From Paludibacteraceae bacterium (GTDB taxonomy: Bacteria; Bacteroidota; Bacteroidia; Bacteroidales; Paludibacteraceae): DNA of 46,564 nucleotides. The stretch is taken from positions 1-46,564 of the forward strand of contig JAFPZY010000039.1 in the NCBI GenBank assembly GCA_017417025.1, written 5' to 3'. Shown here piece after piece: positions 32,515 through 41,871 of the stretch (the stretch's first letter is position 1; every line of letters begins with the position of its first letter). The translations under genes and the position numbers were made by a program. The notes under the pieces are model-generated. The model did no database searches, was not told the origin of the DNA, and worked only from the letters and a program-made list of their open reading frames with translations.

Positions 32515-33390
32515 AATATCATTTTCATCAAAAGACAACTGGTGTGTCTTGCTATCTTCGACCGGACGAATATAATCACTTGCTTTAAGAGGCGACACTA
32601 TACTCTCACCTATTGTATTTTCCAATTGCTGACGCGCAGCCTTGGCTACATTCCCTCCTTCCTTGGCAACTTGCATATTCTGGCTCATCGTCTTGGGATT
32701 CTTGCGCTTTGATATTTCTGTCGTAGAGGCTTCTGCCAATGTGTTTAGAGCTAACTCTATCGTTGTCATATTGTCGCGTAGATTCTCCTTTGTCAGGCCT
32801 TTATGTTGCTTATACTCTTTGGTTGTTTTCCCGCTCCATGTTTTGGTTATCAGGTCAGTCAGTATGGCAAAATCCCGTCCTTCAGACAGTCCGGCACGTT
32901 TCCACTCATTTGTCAACTCATTACGCGCATCAATTGACTTAACCCTGTTGGCAATCCATTTATCCGAATATCCCATCTTTTTGTAATCAGCAACAGCCTG
33001 TTGGATGGAAAGTTCCGGATCTATCATCTGCTCTATACGTTTGCTTCCGACTTGCGCCAACCAGCGTTTGAGCGGCTCTGCCTTTTTCGACGGTATAGAT
33101 TGAACAATACGCAGTATCCCCTCTAAATCGGCAACATCTGTAAGGCGCATCTTTCCATCGGTTGCAAGTAACTTCAACTGCTTACAATTTGTAATCAGTT
33201 CGTCTGCTCCTTCAGTTTTTAACCGCTTCTTGACAACGGCCCAATATACGGAAGCATTTCGGGCGGTAGCCTGCTCGCTTAATACGCCGACAACATCCAC
33301 AACAGAGAAGAAGTGTTTCTCTTGTTCGTCATCCCATATTACGCGTATCTTGGCGTTTTCGAATAATTGTATATTTGTTTCTTGCCCCAT
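32482..33390 (-). CDS. Bro-N / phage antirepressor-like protein, 302 aa
   Basis: Complete version of the gene truncated at the left edge of the window. Residues 5-110 form a Bro-N DNA-binding domain: IQLFENAKIRVIWDDEQEKH, FFSVVDVVGVL, YWAVVKKRLK and MRLTDVADLEGILRIVQSIP. Residues 110-130 (KRWLAQVGSKRIEQM) resemble the link region of DinD-type proteins. The C-terminal half shares LRDNMT--EL, TTEIS and GGNVAKAARQQLE with the other copy. Such proteins are phage- or plasmid-type regulators. Two promoters lie upstream on the same strand. The C-terminal ENNKHKN is encoded by leader repeat C, so the original C-terminus may have been replaced. Confidence 0.85.
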   Translation of the reverse strand: MGQETNIQLFENAKIRVIWDDEQEKHFFSVVDVVGVLSEQATARNASVYWAVVKKRLKTEGADELITNCKQLKLLATDGKMRLTDVADLEGILRIVQSIPSKKAEPLKRWLAQVGSKRIEQMIDPELSIQQAVADYKKMGYSDKWIANRVKSIDARNELTNEWKRAGLSEGRDFAILTDLITKTWSGKTTKEYKQHKGLTKENLRDNMTTIELALNTLAEASTTEISKRKNPKTMSQNMQVAKEGGNVAKAARQQLENTIGESIVSPLKASDYIRPVEDSKTHQLSFDENDIQRNENNKHKN

Positions 33391-33433
33391 CGAAAAAATT
33401 AAAATCTATAACATATTCTTATGAAAACTTCAT

Positions 33434-33460
33434 CTTTATCCCCGCATCAGTCCCGCATGG
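33434..33460 (-). repeat. Possible remnant of a fourth leader copy
   Basis: About 16 of 20 bases match the downstream edge of leader B (atccccacatctgtccca) in the same orientation, just upstream of the Bro-N gene. If real, every cassette in the island would be preceded by a leader end. It is short and may be chance. Confidence 0.3.
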
Positions 33461-33497
33461 GGCGTGATTATTTCCGGAGAGTTGGCTTATTGGGCGG

Positions 33498-33528
33498 CAA
33501 AGTTACGAATAATTTTATATTTATGCAA
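33498..33528 (-). promoter_or_regulatory. Minus-strand promoter upstream of the Bro-N gene (proximal)
   Basis: On the minus strand TTG (33528-33526) and TAACTTTG (33505-33498) are 20 bp apart. It would give a 5' UTR of about 100 nt to the Bro-N gene and may drive the whole Bro-N-HEPN-MNT island. Confidence 0.85.
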
Positions 33529-33663
33529 GTGTTTTTGCATTTTTGTTAATTTTGTTGTCTTTTGTTGTCATTTTTTCCTGATTTGGGCCTGTATCCTCTT
33601 GTTGTTAATCAGGTTTGTGTTATGTTTACTATTCCTTATTATATAATAATACAATTCAAGCGG

Positions 33664-33694
33664 CAAAGATACAAAAAGAAATCGGAATATGCAA
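33664..33694 (-). promoter_or_regulatory. Minus-strand promoter upstream of the Bro-N gene (distal)
   Basis: TTG (33694-33692) and TATCTTTG (33671-33664) on the minus strand, 20 bp apart. Flanking sequence (gcaaaaac-cttgcata before the spacer, ctttgccgc after) is also shared with the proximal promoter, so the promoter region is probably duplicated. Confidence 0.85.
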
Positions 33695-33883
33695 GAGTTT
33701 TTGCAAAAAATGCGGAATTTGTTCTTTTTTTCTGCATTTTGTAATGTCTGTTGCTTGGCGGACGGATAAAAATGCCGTGAAAATCGTGCGCCCGGGAAGC
33801 CTGCTTGCAGGTGCACGGAGTTAGTGGGGCGGGGGTGAAAAGGCTTGTTTTGATGCGGATGCGGCTAAAAAATGAAAGAAAAT

Positions 33884-33914
33884 TTGGAAAAGCGGTTTTT
33901 TTGTATTATCTTTG
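33884..33914 (+). promoter_or_regulatory. Promoter of the FucI/AraA-like isomerase gene
   Basis: TTG at 33884-33886 and TATCTTTG at 33907-33914, with 20-bp spacing. The short leader contains an attgata/attgaca heptamer pair just before the ATG at 33950. The 33391-33949 interval otherwise holds the minus-strand promoters and A+T-rich spacer. Confidence 0.85.
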
Positions 33915-33949
33915 CAAGCGGAAAGTTTGGCAATTGATAATTGACAGTC

Positions 33950-35176
33950 ATGGATATACGGATTATTACACTGACATCGGCGCTGCATGACAGGCGGCGC
34001 ATAGAAGAGGAGTCGGCACGCTTCGTGGCGGAAATACAGGAACATACGCCGGTGCGGCTTATAGTGGAAGCTGACGGGGCGGGTGACAATGGCGCAGCAG
34101 ATAATGCAAAAGGCTGTGCAAGTGTTGTTTACGTGCGGACAGGAGGCGTGGAGATGCAGTTTGCCGGAAAGGTGCCGGTGCTCGCAGGCAGGCCTGTGTA
34201 TTTGCTGACCTCGGGCGGGAACAACTCGCTTGCCGCGTCGATGGAGATATTGTCGTATGTCCGTGACCACGGCGGCAGCGGCGAGATTCTGCACGGCAGT
34301 GCGGAGTACATAGGCCGCCGTCTGACGGAGATAGCCAGGGTGGAGCATGCGCGCCGTGAGCTGGAGGGGAGCGTAATAGGCGTTATAGGAGAGCCGTCTG
34401 ACTGGCTCATAGCAAGCCGCGCTGACGAGACGGCTCTGCGTAACCTGCTCGGCATCAGCGTCCGGCACATAAGCATGCAGGAGCTGTTGGAGGAGGTTGG
34501 CAGGGTGAAAGAGGTCGGTGCGGACACACGTCTGAAGCTGAAAGAGTGCCCGAGCGCGTATTTTGACGGCGCACTGCGCATTTACGAGGCTTTGCGCGTG
34601 CTTGTGGCGCGTCACGGCCTGAACGGGCTGACACTGAGGTGCTTCGACCTGCTGACAAGCTTGCACAACACCGGCTGCCTGGCTCTGGCTTTGCTTAACA
34701 GCGAAGGAGTGCCGTCGTCGTGCGAGGGCGATGTGCCGGCGCTGCTGACGATGATGGCGGCCAAGGCCCTGACGGGCAGGAGCGGCTTCCAGGCTAATCC
34801 GTCGCGCATCAATCCGGAGACGGGCGAGATGGTTTTTGCGCATTGCACAGTGCCGCTTGACATGGTGCGCGATTACAGCTATGACACTCATTTTGAGTCG
34901 GGTATAGGCGTGGCTCTTCACGGCGAACTGCCCGAGGGCGAAGCCACGCTGATGAAGGTGGGTGGCGATATGAAACGCCTGTTTGTCCGCGAGGTTAGAC
35001 TGCTGCGTAACAGCTGCGAGAGCAATCTGTGTCGCACGCAGGTGGTGCTTCGGTCGGCACCGGAGGATGCCGCCTTTCTGCTTCGCGAGCCGATAGCCAA
35101 CCACCATGTGATAGTCAGCGGCTGTTGGCGCAGGCAGGTGGAGGCTTTGTTCGCGCCTCTCGGTCTCGGGCGGTAA
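33950..35176 (+). CDS. L-fucose/L-arabinose isomerase-like protein, 408 aa
   Basis: The central GVIGEPSDWLIAS and the later block GCLALALLNSEGVPSSCEGD, followed by VPALLTMMAAKALTG and FQANPSRIN, match the fold and active-site region of FucI/AraA-type isomerases. These convert aldoses to ketoses with a metal ion. The Glu/Asp of the CEGD segment are likely catalytic or metal-binding. It lacks the usual neighbouring kinase, aldolase and transporter of a fucose or arabinose operon, so the substrate is unknown. An in-frame TTG at 33941 is an alternative start; the ATG at 33950 is preferred. It stands alone with its own promoter. Confidence 0.75.
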   Translation: MDIRIITLTSALHDRRRIEEESARFVAEIQEHTPVRLIVEADGAGDNGAADNAKGCASVVYVRTGGVEMQFAGKVPVLAGRPVYLLTSGGNNSLAASMEILSYVRDHGGSGEILHGSAEYIGRRLTEIARVEHARRELEGSVIGVIGEPSDWLIASRADETALRNLLGISVRHISMQELLEEVGRVKEVGADTRLKLKECPSAYFDGALRIYEALRVLVARHGLNGLTLRCFDLLTSLHNTGCLALALLNSEGVPSSCEGDVPALLTMMAAKALTGRSGFQANPSRINPETGEMVFAHCTVPLDMVRDYSYDTHFESGIGVALHGELPEGEATLMKVGGDMKRLFVREVRLLRNSCESNLCRTQVVLRSAPEDAAFLLREPIANHHVIVSGCWRRQVEALFAPLGLGR

Positions 35177-35254
35177 GGGCGGGCAGTTGGAGCCCCTGAC
35201 AGGCTGTATTTTTTGTGAGGGTTGCAAAAAAACGAAAAAAAAGTGCAATTTTAT

Positions 35255-35285
35255 TTGCTTGTTTGCGTATATTTGTGTAATTTTG
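35255..35285 (+). promoter_or_regulatory. Promoter of the small secreted protein gene
   Basis: TTG at 35255-35257 and TAATTTTG at 35278-35285, 20 bp apart. The predicted leader is about 100 nt. Confidence 0.8.
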
Positions 35286-35394
35286 CGGCGTAAAGCAAAC
35301 AGACACTTGCCGCGGGTCGGGCTGGAGTCCGGCAATCCGGAAAGGCAGGCACGCAAAAATAAAAGTCTAACAATCAAAAAGAACACACGGATTT

Positions 35395-35865
35395 ATGAAG
35401 AAAACATTACTTGTAATCTGCGCATTGTTTGTAGCCGCAGTTGGTATCAACGCCACCGATTATTATCTGGTCGGCTCAATGACCGAATGGACCAAAATTG
35501 TCGAGGCCAAGTACACCTTTGTCCTCAATGAAAAGGCTGTGGGTGTCACGGAGTACATGCTGACGGCTGACCTGAAAAAGGACGATGAACTCAAGGTTGT
35601 GAGTGACGCCGACGAATGGTTTCCTGCCGGAATGGGCAATAATTATGTTGTTGCTGCCGACGGCAAGTACGACATCTATTTCCGTCCCGGCAAAGACGGC
35701 GGTGAGGGCTGGCACGAAGGTTGCATCTATCTGACCGCCTCGTCGGTTACGGCACTGGACAAGGCTGTGGTTGAGGCAAGGGCTGTAAAGGTGGTTGAGA
35801 ACGGCCGCATTTACATTGTCCGCAACGGAATCCGCTTCAACATCACCGGCGCAGTCGTAGAATAA
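35395..35865 (+). CDS. Small secreted protein with a carbohydrate-binding-like domain and conserved C-terminal tail, 156 aa
   Basis: A signal peptide spans residues 1-20 (MKKTLLVICALFVAAVGINA). Residues 21-115 form one beta domain starting DYYLVGSMTEWTK, with DDELKVVSDADEWFP and YDIYFRP motifs. This resembles the starch/glycogen-binding-like domains repeated in Bacteroidales surface proteins. The last 25 residues (VENGRIYIVRNGIRFNITGA) have the same form as the tails of the two InlB-repeat proteins. It has its own promoter and terminator. The small size makes it a minimal example of domain plus tail. The ligand is unknown. Confidence 0.75.
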   Translation: MKKTLLVICALFVAAVGINATDYYLVGSMTEWTKIVEAKYTFVLNEKAVGVTEYMLTADLKKDDELKVVSDADEWFPAGMGNNYVVAADGKYDIYFRPGKDGGEGWHEGCIYLTASSVTALDKAVVEARAVKVVENGRIYIVRNGIRFNITGAVVE

Positions 35866-35886
35866 GGGCTTGCGCGCTGTTCCTGC

Positions 35887-35923
35887 ACTCTCCTGCTCAC
35901 CCCTGTGTGCAGGAGAGTTGTTT
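35887..35923 (+). terminator. Intrinsic terminator after the small secreted protein
   Basis: A perfect 10-bp stem ACTCTCCTGC/GCAGGAGAGT (35887-35918) followed by TGTTTT. The 12-base loop is rather large. Confidence 0.75.
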
Positions 35924-36022
35924 TGTGGTCCGCCGTCTTTGCGGCGGCGGGTGTTTTGCCGTCTTTCGGGGCGTGTTTTGCGGCAAAAAGCGTGGCAAAT
36001 TGTTTATTTTTCGTCATTGCGC

Positions 36023-36053
36023 TTGCATATATCGGAAAAAAGCCGTAACTTTG
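36023..36053 (+). promoter_or_regulatory. Promoter of cdd
   Basis: TTG at 36023-36025 and TAACTTTG at 36046-36053, 20 bp apart, leaving a leader of about 25 nt before the ATG at 36084. Confidence 0.88.
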
Positions 36054-36083
36054 CGGGCTGAACATATAAATAAGTACGCGCAC

Positions 36084-36569
36084 ATGAAAGAATACAACCT
36101 CAAAACCGTGATAAAAGTCTGCTCTTGGGACGAGCTGACCCTCCCGCAGCAGGAGCTGATTGCAGCAGCAAAAGGAATGACAGACAACTCCTATTGCCCT
36201 TATTCGCGTTTCCGCGTCGGTGCGGCTGCGCGTTTGGAGGGCGGTGTGGTGGTTAAGGGCAGCAACCAGGAGAACGCCGCCTATCCGAGCGGCCTGTGCG
36301 CCGAGCGCACTACCTTGTTTGCCGCCAATGCCAATTATCCGGACAAGGCGGTTGAGTCGCTTGCCATAGCATGCCGCAAGCCCGACGGATTCACGGCCAA
36401 GCCCGGCGCTCCCTGCGGGGCGTGCAGGCAGGTGATGATAGAAACCGAGCACCGCTTCGGCAGGCCGATGGAGGTGCTGCTTTACGGGGCGGACGAGATT
36501 TATGTGGTTGAGAGTGCGGAGGCCTTGCTGCCTCTCGGTTTCTTTGCCGAAGATTTGCCGGCAAGCTGA
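36084..36569 (+). CDS. cdd: Cytidine deaminase
   Basis: Deaminates cytidine or deoxycytidine to the uridine form in pyrimidine salvage. The zinc and proton-shuttle motif is present as SGLCAERTTLF (Cys-Ala-Glu), with the second pair of zinc Cys residues in PGAPCGACRQV. YCPYSRFRVGAA near residue 35 is also typical. At 161 residues it is the small homotetrameric type. The start at 36084 fits the promoter just upstream; the frame is open further 5', but that part precedes the promoter. The LptF-like gene follows 27 bp later. Confidence 0.93.
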   Translation: MKEYNLKTVIKVCSWDELTLPQQELIAAAKGMTDNSYCPYSRFRVGAAARLEGGVVVKGSNQENAAYPSGLCAERTTLFAANANYPDKAVESLAIACRKPDGFTAKPGAPCGACRQVMIETEHRFGRPMEVLLYGADEIYVVESAEALLPLGFFAEDLPAS

Positions 36570-36596
36570 GTGTCAGTAGGTTGATGGCGGTGCGTG

Positions 36597-38087
36597 ATGA
36601 AGTTGCTCAAGAAGTTGGATGTTTACATGCTCAAGAATTTTCTGGGGCTTTTCTTCATGACTTTCGCCATCTGCTGCTTCATCTTGCTGATGCAGCTTAT
36701 CTGGATGAGAATCAACGACATCGTGGGCAAGGGAGTCGGGGTGGATGTGCTGATGGAGTTCCTGTTTTACGCCTTTCTGGGTGTGGTGCCGATGGCTCTG
36801 CCGCTTGCCATTCTTCTTGCTTCGCTGATGACATTCGGCAATCTGGGCGAGAAGTTCGAGCTGACGGCCATGAAGGCGGCGGGCATAAGCCTGTTCCGCA
36901 TCATGCGCCCTCTGACGGTGTTCATCGCTATGGTGAGTGTGGGGGCGTTCTTCTTCTCCAACTACGTGCTGCCGCAGTCGCAGCTGAAGTTCTGGACGCT
37001 TGTTTTCTCGCTGAGGCAGAAGTCGCCCGAGCTGGATATCCCGCAGGGCGAGTTTTATCCTGGTGTGACGGGCTACAACATCTATGTGCAGAGCAAGGAT
37101 GCTGCAACGGGGTTGCTGCGTGGGGTGATGATATACGACTATTCGCGCGGTTTTCAGGACGCGACGGTCACTGTGGCCGACTCTGGCCGCCTCTATTTCA
37201 CTGACGACAGGGGGCACCTGCTGCTCCGTCTTTACAGCGGCGAGTCGTTTGAGAACCTTGACAAGCAGGCGCAGCGTGCCGCCAAAGCCGACAAGAGTGT
37301 CCCTTACAGGCGCGAGATGTTCGGGCAGAAGAGTCTGCTCATTGACTTCAACTCCCAGTTTGTGCGTCTTGACGAGTCCGTCCTGCGCGACCAGCATGTG
37401 AGCAAGGATGTGCGCGAGCTGGTGGAATCGATAGACTCCATCAGCGTGCTTGCCGCAGGCCGCAGCCGAGAGCAGAGCGACAAACTGCGCGACACCCGCT
37501 ATCTCGGGCGTGAGCACAGGGCGCAGAAGGTGTTGGCGGCAGTGGAGGAGGACGACCGCCGCTACTGCGACCCCGATTCCATTTATGCGCACTTCAGCCG
37601 CGAGCAGAAAATACGTGCGGTTGATTATGCCATCAAGCGGGCGGGCTTTGCGCGCGACGTGATTAACTACAACGGAATCCTGCTTGAGGACTACCAGCGC
37701 TACATGCGCAAGCACTCCATAGAGCTGCACCGCAAGTTCACTCTGGCTTTTGCCTGCCTCATCTTCTTCTTCATCGGTGCGCCTTTGGGAGCCATCATCC
37801 GCAAGGGCGGTCTGGGGGCTCCGGTGGTCATATCGGTGGCGCTGTTCATCATCTACTACATCATCGACAATGCCGGCTACAAGATGGCGCGAGAGGCTCT
37901 CTGGCCCGTATGGGAAGGCATGTGGCTCAGCTCGTTTGTGCTGCTGCCGATAGGCATCTTCCTCACCTACAAGGCGGCCACCGACTCTGGCCTGTTCAAC
38001 ACCGAAGTATGGATAAAAGAAGCCGAGCGCCTTTCGGCAAAGGCTAAACAATATATGGTAAAACTTAAAAACAGATACAGAAAATGA
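36597..38087 (+). CDS. LptF/LptG family permease (lipopolysaccharide export)
   Basis: An inner-membrane subunit of the Lpt machine that extracts lipopolysaccharide for transport to the outer membrane. The N-terminus has the family start [19 protein letters not shown] segments occur at about 14-35, 60-85, 105-125, and three near the C-terminus (about 385-405, 415-430, 445-465). [14 protein letters not shown] is a strong YjgP/YjgQ signature. A long periplasmic and helical insert (about 130-370) is larger than in proteobacterial proteins but common in Bacteroidota. A GTG codon directly before the ATG is an alternative start. It overlaps ribBA by 4 nt. F versus G cannot be decided. Confidence 0.88.
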   Translation: MKLLKKLDVYMLKNFLGLFFMTFAICCFILLMQLIWMRINDIVGKGVGVDVLMEFLFYAFLGVVPMALPLAILLASLMTFGNLGEKFELTAMKAAGISLFRIMRPLTVFIAMVSVGAFFFSNYVLPQSQLKFWTLVFSLRQKSPELDIPQGEFYPGVTGYNIYVQSKDAATGLLRGVMIYDYSRGFQDATVTVADSGRLYFTDDRGHLLLRLYSGESFENLDKQAQRAAKADKSVPYRREMFGQKSLLIDFNSQFVRLDESVLRDQHVSKDVRELVESIDSISVLAAGRSREQSDKLRDTRYLGREHRAQKVLAAVEEDDRRYCDPDSIYAHFSREQKIRAVDYAIKRAGFARDVINYNGILLEDYQRYMRKHSIELHRKFTLAFACLIFFFIGAPLGAIIRKGGLGAPVVISVALFIIYYIIDNAGYKMAREALWPVWEGMWLSSFVLLPIGIFLTYKAATDSGLFNTEVWIKEAERLSAKAKQYMVKLKNRYRK

Positions 38088-39346
38088 ATACTATCGAAGA
38101 GGCTCTGGACGACATCCGGGCAGGCAAGTTTGTTATTGTCGTTGATGACGAGGACCGTGAGAACGAGGGCGATTTCATCATCTCGGCGGAGAAGATTACG
38201 CCCGAGAAGGTCAATTTCATGCTTCAGCACGGTCGCGGTGTGCTTTGTGCGCCGCTGCTTGAGGAGCGTTGTGCCGAGCTCGGACTGATGCACCAGGTGG
38301 CTACCAATACATCTATGCTCGGTACTCCTTTCACCGTTACGGTTGACAAGCTTGAGGGCTGCACCACCGGCGTTAGCGCTGCCGACCGTGCCGCCACCAT
38401 CCGCGCACTGGCCGACCCCGCCTCCAAGCCGGAGACTTTCGGCCGCCCGGGGCATATCAATCCGCTCTACGCCCGCTCGCGCGGAGTGCTGCGCCGTGCC
38501 GGTCACACCGAGGCTTCCATCGACCTCATGCGCCTGGCCGGACTCTATCCGGCTGCCGCGCTGATAGAGATTATGAACGACGACGGGACCATGGCGCGCA
38601 TGCCGCAGCTGGAGAAAGTGGCGGCTGAGTACGGACTGTGCCTCATCAGCATCAAGGACCTCATCGCCTACCGCCTGACCCACCATTTCCCCTCCGACGG
38701 CGAGCCTCTGACCAATGCCGACAACAGCCGGGTGGACACCGACGAAGATGCCTGCCTCGTCGAGCGAGGCGACACGGTGGACATGCCCACCGCCTACGGC
38801 ATGTTCCGCCTCACACCTTTCCGGCAGCTGAGCAACGGGCTGGAGCATGTAGTGCTCACCAAAGGCGAGTGGCGCGAGGACGAGCCTGTGCTCTGCCGCG
38901 TACACAGCTCGTGCATGACGGGCGACACCTTCGGCAGCCTGCGCTGCGAGTGCGGTGAACAGCTGCACAAGGCCATGGAGATGATTGAGAAGGAAGGCCG
39001 CGGCATAGTGGTGTATATGAACCAGGAAGGCCGCGGCATAGGGCTGATGAACAAAATACGCGCCTACCGCCTGCAGGAGCAGGGCGACGACACCGTTGAT
39101 GCCAACCTCCATTTGGGCTTCCGCCCTGACGAGCGCGACTACGGGGTAGGAGCGCAGATACTCCGCCAAATGGGGGCAAAACGCCTGCGCCTGATGACCA
39201 ATAATCCCGTGAAAAGAGTGGGGCTCGAAAGTTATGGCATAGAAATTGTAGAGAATATTCCGATAGAGATTGCTCCGAATCCCTATAACGTGCGGTACAT
39301 GCGCACCAAGAAGGAGAAAATGCATCACGAACTAAAATTGGTATGA
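38084..39346 (+). CDS. ribBA: Bifunctional 3,4-dihydroxy-2-butanone-4-phosphate synthase / GTP cyclohydrolase II
   Basis: Supplies both riboflavin precursors. The N-terminal RibB domain (about 1-200) contains [12 protein letters not shown] and [14 protein letters not shown]. The C-terminal RibA domain contains the zinc motif [15 protein letters not shown] with three Cys residues and the catalytic block NQEGRGIGL. At 420 residues it is the usual fused length. Translation is coupled by an ATGA overlap to the LptF/G gene upstream and to the next gene downstream. No FMN riboswitch was seen. Confidence 0.95.
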   Translation: MNTIEEALDDIRAGKFVIVVDDEDRENEGDFIISAEKITPEKVNFMLQHGRGVLCAPLLEERCAELGLMHQVATNTSMLGTPFTVTVDKLEGCTTGVSAADRAATIRALADPASKPETFGRPGHINPLYARSRGVLRRAGHTEASIDLMRLAGLYPAAALIEIMNDDGTMARMPQLEKVAAEYGLCLISIKDLIAYRLTHHFPSDGEPLTNADNSRVDTDEDACLVERGDTVDMPTAYGMFRLTPFRQLSNGLEHVVLTKGEWREDEPVLCRVHSSCMTGDTFGSLRCECGEQLHKAMEMIEKEGRGIVVYMNQEGRGIGLMNKIRAYRLQEQGDDTVDANLHLGFRPDERDYGVGAQILRQMGAKRLRLMTNNPVKRVGLESYGIEIVENIPIEIAPNPYNVRYMRTKKEKMHHELKLV

Positions 39347-40764
39347 TTATGAGAACCTCACGAATTCTTCTGGCTCTGGTCCTCTTAATGACCGGAATCA
39401 TGATTGCCAATGCTGACGAAACCGTCACAGTGTCATCAACCAACGCCGACATAGCCGAGAACCTCGACCTCAAGGCTGTGGCTACTCTCTTCGGCGAAGT
39501 GAACAATCTTGAGGACTTTGAAAAAGAACTCAATTCCGAGGAGCGCCATCTCAACAACCTCGACCTCAACGGCGACGGAGTGGTGGACTATCTGCGCGTC
39601 GTCGAAATAGGGGAGGGGGAGAACCGCCTTATCGTCCTGCAGGCTGTGCTTGCAAAGGACATTTATCAGGATGTAGCCTCCATCTATGTTGAGCGTCAGG
39701 CCGACCAGACAGTGTCCGTGCAGGTCATAGGTGACGAGTATGTATATGGCACCAACTATATTATTGAGCCTGTATATCTCTATCGCCCTGTTATTTACGA
39801 CTGGTTCTGGGGACCTGCTTGGGTTTGCTGGCACTCGCCTTATTACTGGGGTTATTACCCCGGCTGGTACACCTGCTATAATCCGTGGATCTGGAATGAC
39901 TACTACTACCATGTTCACGCTTATCACCACCACCACCCCCGTTGCAGTTTCCACTATGCACACACTGCCCGTCATGGCGTGTCGGGCTTGAGGCAGAGTG
40001 AGCGCGGGGCGCGCATAGTCCGCAACGACTGGGCTGCCGCTCATCCCGAAACCCGTTTCACGGCACGTGCGGAAGCGCGCGGGGTGTCTGCTGCAACCAA
40101 TGTGCGCCAACTCCGCACCAATGCACCGGCTGCATCCTCACGAGGCAATGCTTCGGCGGGAACTGCACGCAGTACTATGGCATCGGCCGCATCTGCGGGG
40201 ACGGCTTCAACACGCTCTGTAACAGCGGTTTCGAGGGACACACGCAGCACTTTCGGAAGCACCAATACACGTGCGGCACGCGCTGCAACAGCGTCTGCAC
40301 GCAGCACTGACAACACTGTGCGCAGCATTGCCTCCGCCAACAACGGGGCGGTAACGCGCAGCACGGCTTCCGCCGGCAGTGGTGTAACAAGCAGAAGCAC
40401 TTACAGCGGCACCGGCTCATCAACGCGCAGCCGTTATGTGGCGGCAGGCACAGCCTCTTCCGGCATACTGAGGAGCACTAACTCTTCTGCTTCAGGTGTT
40501 ACGCGCAGCAACTCGTCCTCATCGTCCGGCATGTTGCGCAGCAGCAACTCGTCCTCATCGTCCGGCATGTTGCGTAGCAGCAGCTCGTCCTCCTCGTCCG
40601 GTATGGTGCGCAGCAGCTCGTCCTCATCCTCAAGCATGATGCGCAGCGGCAGCTCGTCCTCGTCGTCGGGCATGATGCGTAGCAGCAGTTCATCCTCGTC
40701 GTCGGGCATGATGCGCAGCAGCGGCTCGTCGGGCGGCGGCTCTGTACGCAGCACACGCCGCTGA
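39343..40764 (+). CDS. Secreted His/Trp/Tyr-rich protein with a Ser/Arg tandem-repeat tail, 473 aa
   Basis: A signal peptide covers about residues 1-24. Residues 25-140 form a small domain containing [16 protein letters not shown], an EF-hand-like loop. Residues 145-205 are extremely rich in Trp, Tyr and His ([26 protein letters not shown]). From about 210 on the protein is low-complexity Ala/Ser/Thr/Arg; the last 90 residues are 12-residue repeats SSSSSGM-RSS-. A metal- or envelope-associated structural role is plausible, but no function is known. The start overlaps the ribBA stop by ATGA; Met at 39349 is the alternative. Confidence 0.75.
   Translation: MIMRTSRILLALVLLMTGIMIANADETVTVSSTNADIAENLDLKAVATLFGEVNNLEDFEKELNSEERHLNNLDLNGDGVVDYLRVVEIGEGENRLIVLQAVLAKDIYQDVASIYVERQADQTVSVQVIGDEYVYGTNYIIEPVYLYRPVIYDWFWGPAWVCWHSPYYWGYYPGWYTCYNPWIWNDYYYHVHAYHHHHPRCSFHYAHTARHGVSGLRQSERGARIVRNDWAAAHPETRFTARAEARGVSAATNVRQLRTNAPAASSRGNASAGTARSTMASAASAGTASTRSVTAVSRDTRSTFGSTNTRAARAATASARSTDNTVRSIASANNGAVTRSTASAGSGVTSRSTYSGTGSSTRSRYVAAGTASSGILRSTNSSASGVTRSNSSSSSGMLRSSNSSSSSGMLRSSSSSSSSGMVRSSSSSSSSMMRSGSSSSSSGMMRSSSSSSSSGMMRSSGSSGGGSVRSTRR
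40502..40734 (+). repeat. 36-bp coding tandem repeat, about 6 units
   Basis: Six units encode [11 protein letters not shown]. The unit is 36 bp (one is 33 bp), so copy-number change would keep the frame. The third codon positions differ between units, which indicates selection for the amino-acid pattern as well as repeat slippage. Confidence 0.85.
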
Positions 40765-40786
40765 TGCTTGCCCCTTGTTAAAAAAG

Positions 40787-40819
40787 CACTGCCTGTCGGT
40801 TCCGGCAGGCAGTGTCTTT
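40787..40819. terminator. Bidirectional terminator between convergent genes
   Basis: A 13-bp stem CACTGCCTGTCGG/CCGGCAGGCAGTG (one T-G pair) with a TT loop, flanked by an A-run on the left and a T-run on the right. It ends the ribBA operon and the korAB operon. Confidence 0.9.
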
Positions 40820-40840
40820 TTGTAAGCAGGTCTTGTTGCT

Positions 40841-41869
40841 TTACATCTCCCACTGTTCGAGAGTGCCGAGCAGCTGGTCGAAGGTCTGCGCCATGCTCTT
40901 GCTGCGGATGTCGGCAATCTGGCGGTTCACGGCCTCATCGTAGGTCTCTGCTTCCACATCGCGTATAACTCCCAGTGCTATGGGCAGTTCGGGCTGCATG
41001 TCGGCGTTCTGCACGTCGGTGAACTTTTCCTGTCCCATGAGTGCGAGCATGCGGTGGAGAGCCGGGTCCTGCAGATGTGCATCGTGAGTGAGCACACGCG
41101 GGTCATCGGCTGCAACCACTGTCAGTCGCGGCATCAGTTCGCTGTAGTCAAGAGCCAGACCTTTGTCCTTGTTCGCTCCGAAAATCATCTTTTCCCCGTG
41201 GCGGAGCACTATGCTGCGCTCGGCGCGGGTCTCGCGGTCGGCTATCCAGTTGTGGGTGCCGTTGTTGAAAATCACGCAGTTTACAAGGCACTCAACCACC
41301 GATGCACCTTTGTGCTGTTGTGCTTTCTTCAGGCAGTCCACGGTGTTGGGCATGTCCACGTCCAGTGTGCGGGCAAAGAAGGTGCCGCGTGCTCCCATCA
41401 CCAGCTCGGCGGGGATGAACGGACGCTCCACTGTGCCGAATGGCGACGACTTGCTGACAAAGCCTTTGGGCGAGGTAGGCGAGTACTGGCCTTTGGTCAG
41501 GCCGTAGATGCGGTTGTTGAACAGGCAGATGTTTAGGTCCACGTTGCGGCGTATTTCGTGTATGAAATGGTTGCCGCCGATGGCGAGGCAGTCGCCGTCG
41601 CCCGACATCTGCCATACGGTCAGTTCGGGGTGTGCGGTCTTCACGCCGGTGGCTATGGCGCCTCCGCGCCCGTGTATGGTGTTGAAGCCGTAGGTGTTCA
41701 GGTAGTGAGGCATACGGCTCGAGCAGCCTATACCCGATATGACTACCGTGTTGTAGGTCTCAACTCCTATTTCCGCCATTGCTTTCTGCAGGGCGGCGCA
41801 GATGGCATGGTCGCCGCAGCCGGGGCAGAAACGTACGTATTGGTCTGATTTGAATTGTGCTGCTTCCAT
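40841..41869 (-). CDS. korB: 2-oxoglutarate (2-oxoacid):ferredoxin oxidoreductase, beta subunit
   Basis: The beta subunit binds thiamine diphosphate and a 4Fe-4S cluster. CPGCGDHAI near residue 15 gives two cluster Cys residues. GDGDCLAIGGNHFIHEIRRN followed by NNRIYGLTKGQYSPT is the TPP/Mg region. With KorA it decarboxylates 2-oxoglutarate to succinyl-CoA (or runs reductively), passing electrons to ferredoxin. It starts 2 nt after korA, so the two are co-expressed. At 342 residues it is full length. Confidence 0.92.
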   Translation of the reverse strand: MEAAQFKSDQYVRFCPGCGDHAICAALQKAMAEIGVETYNTVVISGIGCSSRMPHYLNTYGFNTIHGRGGAIATGVKTAHPELTVWQMSGDGDCLAIGGNHFIHEIRRNVDLNICLFNNRIYGLTKGQYSPTSPKGFVSKSSPFGTVERPFIPAELVMGARGTFFARTLDVDMPNTVDCLKKAQQHKGASVVECLVNCVIFNNGTHNWIADRETRAERSIVLRHGEKMIFGANKDKGLALDYSELMPRLTVVAADDPRVLTHDAHLQDPALHRMLALMGQEKFTDVQNADMQPELPIALGVIRDVEAETYDEAVNRQIADIRSKSMAQTFDQLLGTLEQWEM

Positions 41870-41871
41870 GA

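Noticed and set aside
33821-35386. A 521-codon minus-strand frame opposite the isomerase gene
   Set aside because: Antisense shadow; it crosses two plus-strand promoters and has no family resemblance.
36573-39328. Long minus-strand frames opposite the LptF/G and ribBA genes
   Set aside because: Both are His/Arg-rich antisense shadows of certain genes.
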